From contig NC_065542.1 of NCBI RefSeq assembly GCF_932294415.1, positions 53,130,406-53,194,405 on the forward strand: a stretch of DNA of 64,000 bases. The letters are read 5' to 3'. The translations under genes and the position numbers were made by a program. Of this stretch, positions 24,901-35,201 are shown one piece after another. The stretch is from Quercus robur. Taxonomy: Eukaryota > Streptophyta > Magnoliopsida > Fagales > Fagaceae. Under the pieces are notes generated by a model that ran no database searches, had not been told where the DNA came from, and saw only the letters and a program-made list of their open reading frames with translations. How positions within the stretch are numbered: position 1 is the first letter of the stretch; the number at the start of each line of letters is the position of its first letter.

Positions 24901-25932
24901 CCTATCAGTTTAAACACTAGCAAAAATAAAAAGGAACATTTTTTGTGTAACTAAAATAAGGCAATATTTTAAAAATTCGTGAAAAATATAAACCTTTTAT
25001 TATTTTTTAAAAACTTGTTGTAGATAATTAAGTAAGTAAATTGAATATATACCTTGGCAACCATCTTTGAGGTATGGGTTCCCATCGTAACCTTCCTTGC
25101 ACTTGCAACGGTACCCTGAAGCAGGACCATTTTTGAGATCTATACAATTGCTATTTGCTCCACATGTGTAATTCCCTTTGTTCCGAGCAACTTCACACGT
25201 CTCGTTACCAATTGCCCAATCAAGAACCATTGGAAAGGATTCATTTTTTTGTAGACTGGTTAGATAAGCTGAGGAGAAACTGAACTTGTCTTTCTTGATA
25301 ATAAAGGCAAAGCTGCATGGATTGATAGACCAGACATCACTGTGGTTTTTAAAGCTATATGCTGCAAAATCAATTTCTTTCAAACCTTCAGGAATATCTG
25401 TCTGGCAACACCCAATCCCAGAGCAACTCCCATTTACAATATTGTGTGTGTTGTTGCATTTGGACAGGCAGCCGGTGGTAAACGGTTCATCTTTGAGAAT
25501 ACCATTAAGGAATGCGTAAGTGTCACAGCCAACTGCCACGAACTTGTTTTTGGTGACAGAAACCGTGAAACTGGGGACCTGGAGCAGTGGTTCCGTGTTA
25601 TTTGACAGAGGCATACCCCACTTGTCGTAACAGTTAATGGAGTTATACATCATGATGTCCATCTCTCCTTCGATGGAAATGTTTGTAATGTCGAGGTTTC
25701 CGATCATTGGTTGAGGTTGGCCGTTCGATTTGTTACAGTTGATATGAAAATTTCTACTTTCATTCCGGTAACAACCTTCAGTTGTGCCAAAGGGATATGG
25801 AATTTTTACATCCCCACAGCTGTCGGAGCAGTTAGTCAAGGCTAATGGATATGCTATTGTTGCGGCTGCCATTATTGCTGTTAACATCACACCAACCCAG
25901 GTGACTAGCACAAGCATCGAATGGAAACCCAT
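18971..25932 (-). CDS. Wall-associated receptor kinase-like protein (WAK), three exons
   Basis: Exons are 25932-25053, 24499-24308 and 20133-18971, together 2235 nt (744 residues). Donors are CAAG|GTATAT and GTTG|GTGAGT; acceptors are CTACAG|ACATT and GTGTAG|GTATC. A signal peptide is followed by a GUB_WAK domain ([15 protein letters not shown]), a Cys-rich segment, an EGF-like region ending [13 protein letters not shown], and a calcium-binding EGF ([17 protein letters not shown]). One membrane segment lies at about 357-376. A Ser/Thr kinase follows, with [37 protein letters not shown] and [10 protein letters not shown]. It is an RD kinase with all key residues, so probably active. WAKs sit in the plasma membrane, bind pectin or oligogalacturonides, and signal in growth and defence (family knowledge). 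An ATG at 25959 is also open, but MGFHSMLVL matches the conserved start. Intron 2 hosts a TRIM. Confidence 0.92.
21490..22370. repeat. Dispersed repeat, two diverged copies (a third at 36180-36490)
   Basis: Shared words include ATCAATCAAAT..TTGAAATTTCAA, ATGCATAAAA, TTTGACATACATGTTAA and ATGCAATCTAACGATTA. The copy at 36180-36490 shares AATGCAATCTAATAATTA and AATAAAAAGATATAGGGAAAG. Function and class are unknown; there is no coding capacity. Confidence 0.5.
22475..22817 (-). repeat. TRIM 3' LTR
   Basis: 343 bp, matching 23596-23938 except for A instead of G at the second base of the plus-strand left edge. It follows the polypurine tract in element sense. Confidence 0.93.
23027..23132 (-). 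promoter_or_regulatory. Cluster of W-box cores in the TRIM interior
   Basis: Eight TTGAC[C/T] cores on the minus strand and one on the plus strand lie within about 105 bp. TTGACY is the WRKY-binding core. Whether WRKY proteins bind here is untested. Confidence 0.5.
23140..23280. repeat. Degenerate CTGACGTGG repeats in the TRIM interior
   Basis: Nine TGACG words occur in about 140 bp, most as CTGACGTGG, ending in the palindrome TGACGTCA. TGACG is the as-1/TGA-bZIP core. From 23295 to 23535 a second GC-rich word, GGCGCGTG or GCGCGTGG, recurs about nine times. Confidence 0.7.
23583..23595 (-). other. TRIM primer-binding site (initiator tRNA-Met)
   Basis: TGGTATCAGAGCC sits directly next to the LTR with no spacer. 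It is complementary to the 3' end of plant initiator tRNA-Met, the usual primer of Copia and TRIM elements. Confidence 0.85.
23596..23938 (-). repeat. TRIM 5' LTR
   Basis: 343 bp with intact TG and CA ends; the primer-binding site abuts it. Confidence 0.93.
25053..25932 (-). other. WAK exon 1: signal peptide, GUB_WAK and EGF-like region
   Basis: This exon encodes about 293 residues. Many N-glycosylation sequons and paired cysteines fit an extracellular wall-binding region. It ends with phase 1, completed by AC of exon 2 to give Asp of DIDEC. Confidence 0.88.
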
Positions 25933-26010
25933 AGCCCCACTATTTTCCCACAAGAGCATCTAAGATTAGAGTTTTGGAAGTTGGTACGTTTCAGCTTTAG
26001 ATGCTGGACT

Positions 26011-26020
26011 TTTTAAAAGC
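26011..26020 (-). promoter_or_regulatory. Possible TATA-like element of the WAK gene
   Basis: The minus strand reads GCTTTTAAAAAGTCC about 80 bases upstream of the start codon. The WAK N-terminal relic near 31775 keeps a very similar TTTTAAAAAACC at a matching distance. Conservation supports function only weakly. Confidence 0.3.
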
Positions 26021-26299
26021 GCGCCCTCCAGGTAGAAAATATGTAGGACTATAAAATTTTTTCACAATTTTTTACATCACTAGCATCATGCTGCCCAGTA
26101 GTGAGAAAATTAATATAGATTTTGTATGTGAAACCGTGAATTTTGGCTCATCCAATTTGATTATATTAAAAAAGAAGTCGAAGAATACAACAAAATATCA
26201 CAATATTTTTCCTATCAAAAAAAAAAAAAAAATATCACAATATTTTCATAATATCTTCATTTTTAGGATTCGAATAGATATTTTTTATTTTATTTGAGA

Positions 26300-27961
26300 G
26301 AAATGCTACATTCATAACATTTTTAGAACAAATTCTAAATGACAAGTTATTATTGGTTTTAAACTATAACATTGTTATTGTTATTCTCAAAACATTTATT
26401 TTCAGTTGTGATTGGTCACAGTCTCATATTTTATTATTTTATTTCGACTTGTAAGAAATTGATATTTCAATATTTGTAAAAATATTGTGAAATTTGTTGT
26501 GTCGGTATAATAATATATATGCCAGCTTACATAAATATTTAAAAACTAAAAATAAAATAAAATAAAAACACAAACCGATTACTGGGGAAAAAAAAAAATT
26601 TAGGCACGGTAAAATGTTGTGGACTTTAGCATTTTTTATTTTATCTATAAGAAACTGAGATCTCAACAATTGTGAAAATATTGTGATAATAATAAGTGTT
26701 GTAACACTTTCTCAAAACATTTATTTTCAATTGTGGTTAGTCACAGTCTCATATTTTATTATTTTATTTTGACTTGTAAGAAATTGGCACGTCAATAATT
26801 GTGAAAATATTGTGAAATTTGTTATGTCAGTATAACAATATATATGCCAGCTTACATAAATATTTCAAAGAAAAAAAAAACACAAACCGATTATTGAAAA
26901 AAAAAAAAAAAAAAAAAAAAACTTTAGGCACTATAGCTGCAGTGCCAGTTGAATAAACCAAAAGCACTGTAGCTCCAATGCTATCCATCAATAATAACTT
27001 ACCTATGATTTTTTGTGAAATTAATGTTAAAATGTTGTGGATTTAGCATTTTTTTTATTTGATATATAAGAAACTGAGATTTCAACAATAGTGAAAATAT
27101 TGTGATAACAATAAATGTTGTAACATTTTTTTAAAACATTTATTTTCAGTTGTGGTTAGCTATAGTTTCATATTTTATTATTTTATTTTGACTTGTAAAA
27201 AATTGACACATCAATAATTGTGAAATTTGTTAAGTCAGTATAACAATATAAATGTCAGCTTACATTAATATTTAAAAGAAAAAAAAAAAAAAAAGACTCA
27301 CGAAACCAAAGCATTGTTGTAGCTACAGTGTTGCACGTGCCAACACTCTAGATGCACAGTGCCGAAGCATTGTAGCGGCATAGCCGCTTTTATTATAAAA
27401 CATTTATTTTCAGTTGTGGTTGGCTACAGTCTCATATTTTATTATTTTATTTCAACTTGTAAGAAATTAACACGTCAATAATTGTGAAAATATTGTGAAA
27501 TTTGTTGTATTAATATTATAATATAAATGTCAACTTACATCAATATTTAAAAGGAAAAAAAAAAAAACACAAGCACAAACTGATTACTAAAAAAAATAAA
27601 AAACTTTAGGCACTGTAGCTACAGTGCCAGGTGAATAAACCAAAGGGTTATAATAATAATAATAATAAATAAATAAATAAAGACTTACGAAACCAAAGCA
27701 CTGTTGCAGTTACAATGCTGCACAGTGCCAACACTCTGGATGCACAGTGTTGAAGCACTATAGCAGCATAGCCGCTTTTATTATAAAACATTTATTTTCA
27801 GTTGTGGTTGGCTAAAATCTCATATTTTATTATTTTATTTCGACTTGTAAGAAATTGACACGTCAATAATTGTGAAATTTGTTGTGTGAGTATAACAATA
27901 TAAATGTCAACTTACATCAATATTTAAAAGAAAAAAAAAAACACAAATCGATTACTGAATG

Positions 27962-28004
<43 letters not shown>

Positions 28005-28110
28005 ATGAAACCAAAGCACTGTTGCAGCTACAATGCTGCATAGTGCCAACACTCTGGATGCACAGTGCCAAAGCACTATAGCAGCATAGCCGCTTTTATT
28101 ATAAATTATA
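26300..28110. repeat. Tandemly amplified repeat array, five copies of a 265-417 bp unit
   Basis: The word AAAACATTTATTTTCAGTTG starts near 26388, 26714, 27131, 27396 and 27784. Each copy goes on with TCATATTTTATTATTTTATTT, CTTGTAAGAAATTGACACGTC and AATTGTGAAAATATTGTGAA, then a poly-A tract of variable length. Three copies end with a GATGCACAGTGCCGAAGCA motif and GCATAGCCGCTTTTATTATA. There is no coding frame. It probably derives from one non-autonomous element multiplied in place. Confidence 0.75.
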
Positions 28111-28600
28111 AAGATTATAAAGATATATATATGATAAGATATACTCTGATACCAAAACAATGTGTTTTGGATCTTACATTAAGCTTAATATTAGTTCCAA
28201 AACTACGTCGTTTTGGTATTAGCTTAAAAAAAAAAGTTCAAAAACAAACAAAACGACAGCATCACAATTTGAAACCCTAGAATTATTTTTAGATACCCAC
28301 CTCCTCACTCTCTCATCAGTTGCCCAAGCCCCAAACTCTCCCTCTCCCATAAATGTCTACCTCCTCTCTCTTTCTCTCTCCTCATTTCTCTGCCTCCACC
28401 TCCACTGCTTGCTACTTGCTACCACCGTATTCTACCCTTTAATATTGCAATTCTTGGAGTGTCACTCTTTCCTCTGTCGTTTTCGCTATTCTCAGGAGTT
28501 TTATAGAAGATTTCGAATTTTGATGCTCCTCCTTACAATGCTTTCTTTGAGGTTTGTTTATGTATTTTTATTTTCAATGGTTTTGAATGATCTTTTATGG
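28110..28600. other. CT-rich leader-like sequence, no protein recognised
   Basis: After an AAACTACGTCGTTTTGG motif comes a pyrimidine-rich stretch (CTCTCTCTTTCTCTCTCC near 28360-28390) and GC-richer DNA up to 28560. This looks like a gene's 5' leader, possibly captured by the repeat element. Short frames have no family signature. Confidence 0.3.
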
Positions 28601-28607
28601 ATTCAGT

Positions 28608-29460
28608 TTAGTTTTTTTTTTTTTTTTTTTAAATGGGTTTTTTGTGATTTGAAATGAGATATTTTTGACAGAAAGATTGTGAATTTGTTTGTGTTTGTGT
28701 GTTTTCTTTCGTTTCTTTTTTCTTTTTATGGTATATATGGCTTTTTGAATGATTATGATGGGGTTTGAGTTGTTAACTACATTGTGTTTGATTTTGGGCA
28801 GTGATTGACGAAACCAGATTTTTATACAGTTAATAGATTTGGACTCAATTTAGTTTTTTTTTTTTTTTTAAATGGGTTTTTTGTGATTTGAAATAAAATA
28901 TTTTTGAGAGAAAGATTGTGAATTTGTTTGTGTTTGTGTGTTTTCTTTTGTTTCTTTTTTCTTTTTATGGTATATTTGATTTTGGGCAGTGATTGATGAA
29001 ACCAGATTTTTATATAGTTAATAGATATGGATTTAGTTTTTTTTTTTTTTTTAAATGGGTTTTTTGTGATTTGAAATCCTGAGCCAATCTGGTCCTCTCA
29101 TCCTGAAATGATAGAGAGAAAAGATAGAGAAGAGATATAGAGAGGTCTTCCCATGTTTTTTTTTTTCTTTCTTCCTGAGCCGATCTAGTCCTGTCGTCCT
29201 GAAATGATAGAGAGAAAAGAGAGAGAAGAGAGATACAGAGAGTTCTTCCAAAGAGAAAAGAGAGAGAAAATATCCAAAGAGTTCCAGAGAGAAAAGAGAG
29301 TTCCAGATACCTCTCTCCCTTTCACCGTTATATTCCTCTCACTCTCTTTTATTGTTTTATATATTCAGCCAAAACGCACCGTTTAGCACAACACAAACGG
29401 ACAAAAAAGGAGGACTCACGAAACCAAAATCACTGTAGATGGCATAGGCGCTTTTTATAT
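28608..29460. repeat. Locally repeated block, 245-bp, 185-bp and 95-bp units
   Basis: A poly-T followed by AAATGGGTTTTTTGTGATTTG recurs at about 28610, 28852 and 29036. GATTTTGGGCAGTGATTGA recurs at 28791 and 28978. CCTGAGCC..TCTGGTCCT..CCTGAAATGATAGAGAGAAA recurs at 29078 and 29174. The block ends at 29460 with GGCATAGGCGCTTTTTATAT, the motif that ends units of the preceding array, so both belong to one repeat system. Confidence 0.65.
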
Positions 29461-29962
29461 AGTTAATAGAATTGTGATATGACAGTGTGTAATTAGTGAA
29501 GAAGGAATAGTAAATTTATGTATAAATGATAATTAACTATTTACCGTTTATCATGTTAAAACTGTAACAAAAACGTTATCAAATAATTTGTGGAAAAATT
29601 CCTCACCGCGTAAAGAGAAGACCTATCATGAATATGATGTGCATTTTTATGGACGGGATCATTCACCTAAGGTAGACTATAAAGTAAACCTTTGACTTTT
29701 CTTTTTCTTTGTTTACTTGATACCAAAAAAAAAAAAATTTAAGGTAGACATTGACTTTGACAAGGTCTAAATTAAAATTATACTTAAGTAATACACAAAT
29801 GCACAAATTAAACTTTTTTTAAAGTATAATTCACTCAATTGCCTATAAGGGTTAATTGAATGAGGGAACCTATATGTACACACCCAAATTATTAAAACTT
29901 ATAATCATTACTCCAATTTTAACAAAGATTACGTCACATCTGAAAAAGGAAAAAAAGATTAA
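29461..29962. other. No recognisable gene
   Basis: AT-rich spacer between repeat blocks. Confidence 0.5.
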
Positions 29963-30184
29963 GGTTCTGTCTATGAACAATTTATTTAGCTAAAATTGAA
30001 AATTTTTTGTTAAAAATACTATAAATAAAGGTAAAAACTAGCTGAAATAGTACAATGAGACTCATAAATAGTACCATAAAGTGAAGTAAGATCTATAAAT
30101 AGTAACAAAAAAAGCTAAATAGTAGCAAAAATCAAACTAAATCATAAAATAACTTGACTTTAAACTCTAATCTCAAACACAACC
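29963..30184. mobile_element. Tourist-like MITE (PIF/Harbinger type)
   Basis: 222 bp, flanked by TAA at 29960-29962 and 30185-30187. Ends are GGTTCTGT and ACACAACC. Its interior (AAATAGTACCATAAAGTG, TAGTAACAAAAAAAGCTAAA) is the reverse complement of elements at 34536-34746 and 35693-35892. Confidence 0.65.
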
Positions 30185-31050
30185 TAAAAGTGCGTATCAA
30201 ATCATATTAAAATGTGGTTTAAATTAGGTTTTAGCTTCTTCTTTTTTTCTTTTTCTTTTTTTGGGTACTATCATGATCCCACTGTACTGTTTGTGGGCCA
30301 TTTTGTTGAAAAAAAAAAACTTTATTTTTTTGATAAAAACATCTTATTTTTTGTATATGCACCCGCTGTTGGGTTCTTGGGTCAGTTAGAGCATCCACAT
30401 CCCAGAATTCTATTTTATCCTATTTTACTATCTTAAAAAACTACTTTATCAATTATACCATATCATTTTATAATACTTCTAACATCCTAACTTTTATTTT
30501 ACAATACTACACACTAAAATAATATAAATTATACAATAAAATAATATAAAATTATCTACCACATATTTCTAATTTCTATCTCTCTGTCACTTTGTTTGCC
30601 ACACCTCCACACACCAACCACCATGACACCAAACCCACCACAATCCCAGCAAATACCAACCACATACCCAGCCACAACCCATTAAAAAAATTATCAAAAA
30701 ACCCAGTCACCACCACATAGCAACCACCATGACACCAAACCCACCAAATATCCAAGCACAAACCAACCAAAAAACACCCACAAACCTAGCTACAAACCCA
30801 TTAAAAAATAATCAAACAAACCCACATCAGCCACCGCCATGCCCACTGCCCTCTACCCACCACCACCACGACACCACAAACCTACATTAGCCACCACCAC
30901 CATCAATCACCCATCCCCACCACCACAGAAACCCTCCACCACCACGAACAGCAAATATAGAGAAACCCACAACAAAATCCAAGACCAAGCAGTGTTCGAA
31001 CTGGCCCAACGCAGCGTTAATGGACCCACGACCCACGACTTTCCCAGCCT

Positions 31051-31390
31051 CACCTCCATGGCCATGGCGTCACTGATTCATTGTGTCATCCTGGTCCAAC
31101 TTCTGATCCTATCGGTGGCAACAATCTCAGCGATGGCCAAACCTTGCAAGACCCTCTTCATCTCCTCCTACTCTTTCTCCTTCAAACCCGTTAACCAACA
31201 AAACACTTTTTCTTCTTCATCCTTCCGGATTCATTACCGTCTTCACCGAGATTAGCCACTTCAACCCAAAACCCCAACTGCAAGAACAAGCCTTTCCCAC
31301 CACCACCGAGATCTTCCTCTTCCATGACCCGATCATCGACCCAAACCCACATCGCCACCATCGAGACCATACCACACGCCACGCACAGAT
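31051..31390 (+). pseudogene. Captured fragment of a small secreted/membrane protein
   Basis: From an ATG near 31062 the frame reads ASLIHCVILVQLLILSVATI, a good signal peptide, then KPCKTLFISSYSFSFKP. At about 31225 the sense shifts to another frame reading FITVFTEISHFNPKP and FPTTTEIFLFHDPIIDP. The two frames together look like one protein N-terminus with a frameshift. I recall uncharacterised plant proteins with a similar KPCKTLFISSY start but cannot name the family. No downstream part follows. Confidence 0.4.
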
Positions 31391-31450
31391 CTTGCCACGC
31401 CGTGACCATACCGTTACCACGCCGAATCCAACCCAACTCTAGTGGCATGC

Positions 31451-31453
<3 letters not shown>

Positions 31454-31507
<54 letters not shown>
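31454..31507. repeat. (GA)n microsatellite
   Basis: Uninterrupted GA repeat, part of the Harbinger-like element. Confidence 0.9.
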
Positions 31508-31511
<4 letters not shown>

Positions 31512-31639
31512 ATATAATAATTATACAATACTGCTACAATACCATCCTACATATAAGATGAGACTGTAGTAGTGTTGTAAAAAGGTTTACAAGTTAAGAA
31601 GGCCGAATGGAGTGGGTTTTTTGTGCATTGACTGTAAAA

Positions 31640-31800
31640 TATACTAACATATGTTGATAATATCACCCAAACCCAAATGACTTGCCGCACAAGCATCCTT
31701 TGGAAACCCATAGCCCTACAATTTCGGAGAAGAGTGACTTAGTGTATGGAACCTCATCAATGCTAGGTTTTTTAAAAGCAGACAAAACATAAAATAGATT
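31640..31800 (-). pseudogene. WAK N-terminus and promoter relic
   Basis: On the minus strand ATG at 31711 opens MGFQRMLVRQVIWVWVILST, closely matching the intact WAK start [15 protein letters not shown]. The upstream bases also match the intact gene, including the TTTTAAAAA element. Similarity ends after about 20 codons, before the GUB_WAK domain. It is a stub of another WAK copy. Confidence 0.6.
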
Positions 31801-31968
31801 AAGGGAGGGTCTGGTGCAATAGCCTCATGCAATTCCATTCACATCATTTTTACTTTTCAAAATTATTAACTTTTTTTTAACTCTTAACTTTTTTAACTTC
31901 CTTGATCCAGTGGTTGATATCAAAAGTTAACTTTTTAACTTTTGATCTGAACCATTAAGAAGGTATTG

Positions 31969-31990
31969 CCTGGTGCAATATTGCACCAGG
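31969..31990. repeat. 22-bp perfect palindrome
   Basis: CCTGGTGCAAT followed at once by its reverse complement ATTGCACCAGG. It lies in a stretch (31800-31990) where GGTCTGGTGCAATAG and GGTGCAATATTGCACC words recur. It may be the fused end of a small inverted-repeat element. Confidence 0.7.
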
Positions 31991-32080
31991 TCTCAATCCA
32001 GCTATTGTCAATCACCGATTGGGGTGTCCCAAATTCCATTATCATTCTACTATGTAGGTCGTACAAGTCCTCGTCTTTAA

Positions 32081-32221
32081 AGGGGTGTTTGGTTGTGTTG
32101 TTTAAACAAAAAATTTCGTTGTTTAAATAATACAATACGTATTTTCATAATACTTTTTCACTTACACGTATTTTCACAACATTCAAATAACGTTATTAAA
32201 ACAACATTACCAAACGAGTTC
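32081..32221. mobile_element. 141-bp TIR MITE with TAA duplication
   Basis: TAA flanks both sides (32078-32080, 32222-32224). Ends are AGGGGTGTTTGGT and ACCAAACGAGTTC. Internally ACGTATTTTCA and GTTGTTTAAA words recur. Confidence 0.65.
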
Positions 32222-32224
32222 TAA

Positions 32225-33010
32225 ATCTCAAAGTGCGTGTCGGATATGATAAGGACTGGAATTTGAACTAAATTGTACTACTTACTAATGAAAGTCTTTG
32301 TATTTTATTTTATTTATTTAGATATTTTAGAATTACACCATTATTCCGTAATTTTTGTAGCAATTTATTGAAGTAATTAACTATAAGTGGTTGAAAATTA
32401 TTTTCATATGAACTTACTAATTTTTCATTACTATTTATAATTAACTCTATCTGAGTTGTGGTTAGTTAGAGGATTGCTCAAATTGCATAGGGAGAAGAGT
32501 CTATTTACAAGACTTTTGTAATTGTTTATTCTAAAGTGAAATTTCCAAGATAGGTTATTTATATTTTAGAGTGGTTATTTATTCAAAGAGTTCATCAAAA
32601 GATTTTTACTTTGTCACCAAATCCTTGTGTCTTTTTATTACTTTTGGATTATGGTGACACGTTTGTGGTTGATTATTTACCATTGTTGCACTATCTATTG
32701 GATAATTTGGATTATTAAATACGGACTAAAGTGACAATCTACTAATTTGTTAGTTGGGTCTAAGTAAGATTATTCAATAGGTATACAGATATGAATCAGG
32801 ATAAAAATTATTCAATGTAAAGATAGTTTAGTTAATTCAAGGTGACTAGTCTCTTGAAATTAAGGGGGAGAAAAGGTAAGGTGACAATCGAAGAGAGGTG
32901 ACAAGTGTCCGAAGGTTATGTGCTTAACCCATAATCTGTTGTCATTTTTCTTTAGTTGCCACCTTACCCTTTATGCAACAATTACTGCATACAAGATTGC
33001 AGTAAATCCT
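32225..33010. other. No recognisable gene
   Basis: AT-rich intergenic sequence. A G-rich AAGGGGGAGAAAAGG near 32862 resembles a Copia polypurine tract but has no LTR start next to it. Confidence 0.45.
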
Positions 33011-33014
33011 CTCT

Positions 33015-33325
33015 CTATAATAAAAATAATAAAAGTGTTTTGTATTTTCATACTTACCTTAACAAAAAAAAACCTAATTAATTCAATTAATGGCTAACAT
33101 TTAGTATTATTTTTTTATTATCATAAAGGTCAACAGTAGTTCTCTCTCCAAAATAGAAAGACATTGAGTGTCCTTTTGAAAAATAAGGAGTATTACACTA
33201 ATCAATTACTTTACCCTAGCTCAAAATTTTAACATTAGCAAGTTATTTTTCAAACATTGTCATTTTCTTCAATCTTTATAGTTGAATTTTTAAATCATTG
33301 CTGACATCCTTTTAGCCTAAAGATG
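33015..33325 (-). pseudogene. Relic of WAK intron 2 from a paralogue
   Basis: Words shared in the same order with the intact intron: ATAATAAAAGTG..GTATTTTCATAC (intact about 21010-21042), AGTAGTTCTCTCTCCAAA (intact 21277), and GAATTTTTAAATCATTGCTGAC (intact 22468-22474 joined to 23944). The last is the TRIM site without the TRIM. A related piece (TGGAAGAAAAAGTTAAA) lies at 34768-34797. The exons belonging to this copy are not adjacent. Confidence 0.55.
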
Positions 33326-33427
33326 CTTTGTTTTATTGTTCCTTTTAAATCAGTCTATCAGGTCCAACAGAGAAAAAGAGAATAAAGATTATTAAAAGAA
33401 AAGGAAATAGAAAAAGGATAACAATGA

Positions 33428-34390
33428 TATTTTGAGTCTTTTGGCTAAATATTGTAAAAAATAAAGTTTATTTGTGATATAGGTGTCGTTCAAACTTATT
33501 TAGGAAAATGAGGAGAGAAGGAAATTTCAACAACACCGGTCCTAAAATTCTGAGAAAAAGTAGGAGAGAGGAAAGAGAAATGATGTGACGAATGTGGGAG
33601 AGAGAAAAAGGAATTTTGGCAATGATATTGTCAAGAAAAAAATTAAAAAAAAAAATTGAATTGTGGCAATTGAACTGCCGAAATTGAAGGAGTAAAAAAA
33701 ATAAAATAAAAAACCTTGATTGCGGTAAGATTAATACTACAGCCACACTTTTGGAGTAAAATTATAGAGAGACACACTCTTAGTCATCCAAAAGTGTGGC
33801 TGTAGCATTAATCTTACCACAATCAAGGTTTTTTTTTTTTTTTTTTACTCCTTTAATTTCGGCAATTCAATTACCACAATTGAGTTTTTTTTTTTTTTTT
33901 TTTTAATCCTCCACTTTTGGCAAAATACTAGAGATACAAATTTTTTTACAAAAACTTTCATAAACTGTTAATGTGATGAGTAATTATTCGTAAATAAAAA
34001 AGTGATGTTATTGGTGGGCCCTAATAAAAACCAATAAGAAATTAGCCATAACAACAGTTTGTAAAAAATATGGTAAAATAGTGTGTGGCCGTAGGATTAT
34101 TCTTGCCAGAGTTCAGTTTTATTTTTTTTTAATTCTCCAATTTCAGCAATTCAATGGCCACAATTCATTTTTTTTTTTTTTTGGCAATTTCATTGCTGGA
34201 ATCCTTTTTCTCTCTCCACATCCGTCACATCATTTCTCTCTCCTCTTTCCTTCTTTTTCTCAAAATTTCGGCAACACCATTGCCGAAATTCGCTTCTCTT
34301 CTCATTTTGCCAAATAAATTTGAACAATATCCATATCACAAATAAACTTCATTTTTTACAATATTTAGCCAAAAAACTCTAATATCTCTC
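33428..34390. mobile_element. Foldback element with long inverted arms
   Basis: The left arm 33428-33755 is repeated inverted at about 34080-34390, with similarity over about 300 bp. Matching words include GCTAAATATTGTAAAAAATA and GATGTGACGAATGTGG versus CCACATCCGTCACATC. The inner part (GTGTGGCTGTAG..TTAATCTTACC) is also present inverted at 33787-33900, so the right arm is partly duplicated or split by about 180 bp. Both arms give similar hydrophobic Phe/Leu/Ser-rich frames, a by-product of the inversion. Confidence 0.7.
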
Positions 34391-34535
34391 TAGCAGAAAA
34401 CATGAGTTACGTAACCATTTATTTGGCAACGGCATTCCAAAAAGGCCAAAATGAGCTTAATAAAAAGACTAAAAAAGGGTCATGATAGGTAGGGCAAGTC
34501 TGTGTTTCTCTTTTGGTAGAGAAAATGAAGTATAA

Positions 34536-34746
34536 GTGTGTGTTTGACAAAAATTAAAAAGTCAGTTTATTTTATTATTTAGTTTATTTTTGTTATTATT
34601 TATGGACTCTATTGCACTTTTTGGTACTATTTATGGATCTCACTATACTATTTTAGCTATATTTTAGCTAACTTTTACTTTTATCTACAATACTTTCAAT
34701 AAAAAGTTTCCAGTTTCAATAAAATAAACGAATCGCACACAAACCC
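34536..34746. mobile_element. Tourist-like MITE (same family as 29963-30184)
   Basis: 211 bp between TAA copies at 34533-34535 and 34747-34749. Ends are GTGTGTGTTTG and CACACAAACCC. The interior has TTTTGGTACTATTTATGG and CAATACTTTCAATAAAAAG. Confidence 0.65.
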
Positions 34747-34749
34747 TAA

Positions 34750-35201
34750 ATATATTAAATAATCGTGAGTGCGTCTGATTGGAAGAAAAAGTTAAAGAGC
34801 ATGTCTACATTTAATTAGTGCTTGGCATACGGATTGACTAATTAAAGACTTGAACCTCCCATTGTTGATTGGTCCGCATAGAGTGCAGCAATCACAAACT
34901 TGAGAACTTTTGTTGGCCAATTTTATATACTAACGGTCTGAATCAATTTCTTTGTCATCATATATATATATATATATATATATACACACGCATACACACG
35001 CATACGTCTGTGCTTTAATTATTAATTGAAAAAAAAAATTGTGTTAATTTTGTTTTTCAAATTAATTTTAGTATTAAATCAATCTTATCTTTAATTATAG
35101 CAACTTAAACTTATAAGCATAAAATTGATTATAATTTGAATGTATAGAGAGATGAGATTAAGTAAATTTTGAAGCATCACAGTAAAGATTAATAACTTTA
35201 A
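34750..35201. other. No gene; includes (TA)n at 34958-34983
   Basis: AT-rich sequence with a short WAK-intron-like piece at 34757-34797 and a TA microsatellite followed by CACACGCATACACACG. Confidence 0.5.

Larger units (their letters stand above)
30389..31600. mobile_element. Harbinger-like element with captured sequence, right end lost
   Basis: After TTA it starts GAGCATCCACATCCC, a TIR shared with the element at 45773-47382. Both have an AT-rich subterminal part, then a stretch rich in CCACCACC and ACAACC words, then a long (GA)n. No matching right TIR is found; the copy fades near 31600 next to a WAK relic. Host-gene-like sequence at 31051-31390 suggests gene capture. Confidence 0.5.

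Noticed and set aside
32855..32880. Possible polypurine tract AAGGGGGAGAAAAGG
   Set aside because: No LTR start follows it and no matching LTR is found nearby.
33468..34345. Three hydrophobic open frames of 63-92 codons with similar sequence
   Set aside because: The similarity comes from the inverted arms of the foldback element; residue use reflects T-rich DNA, not a protein family.
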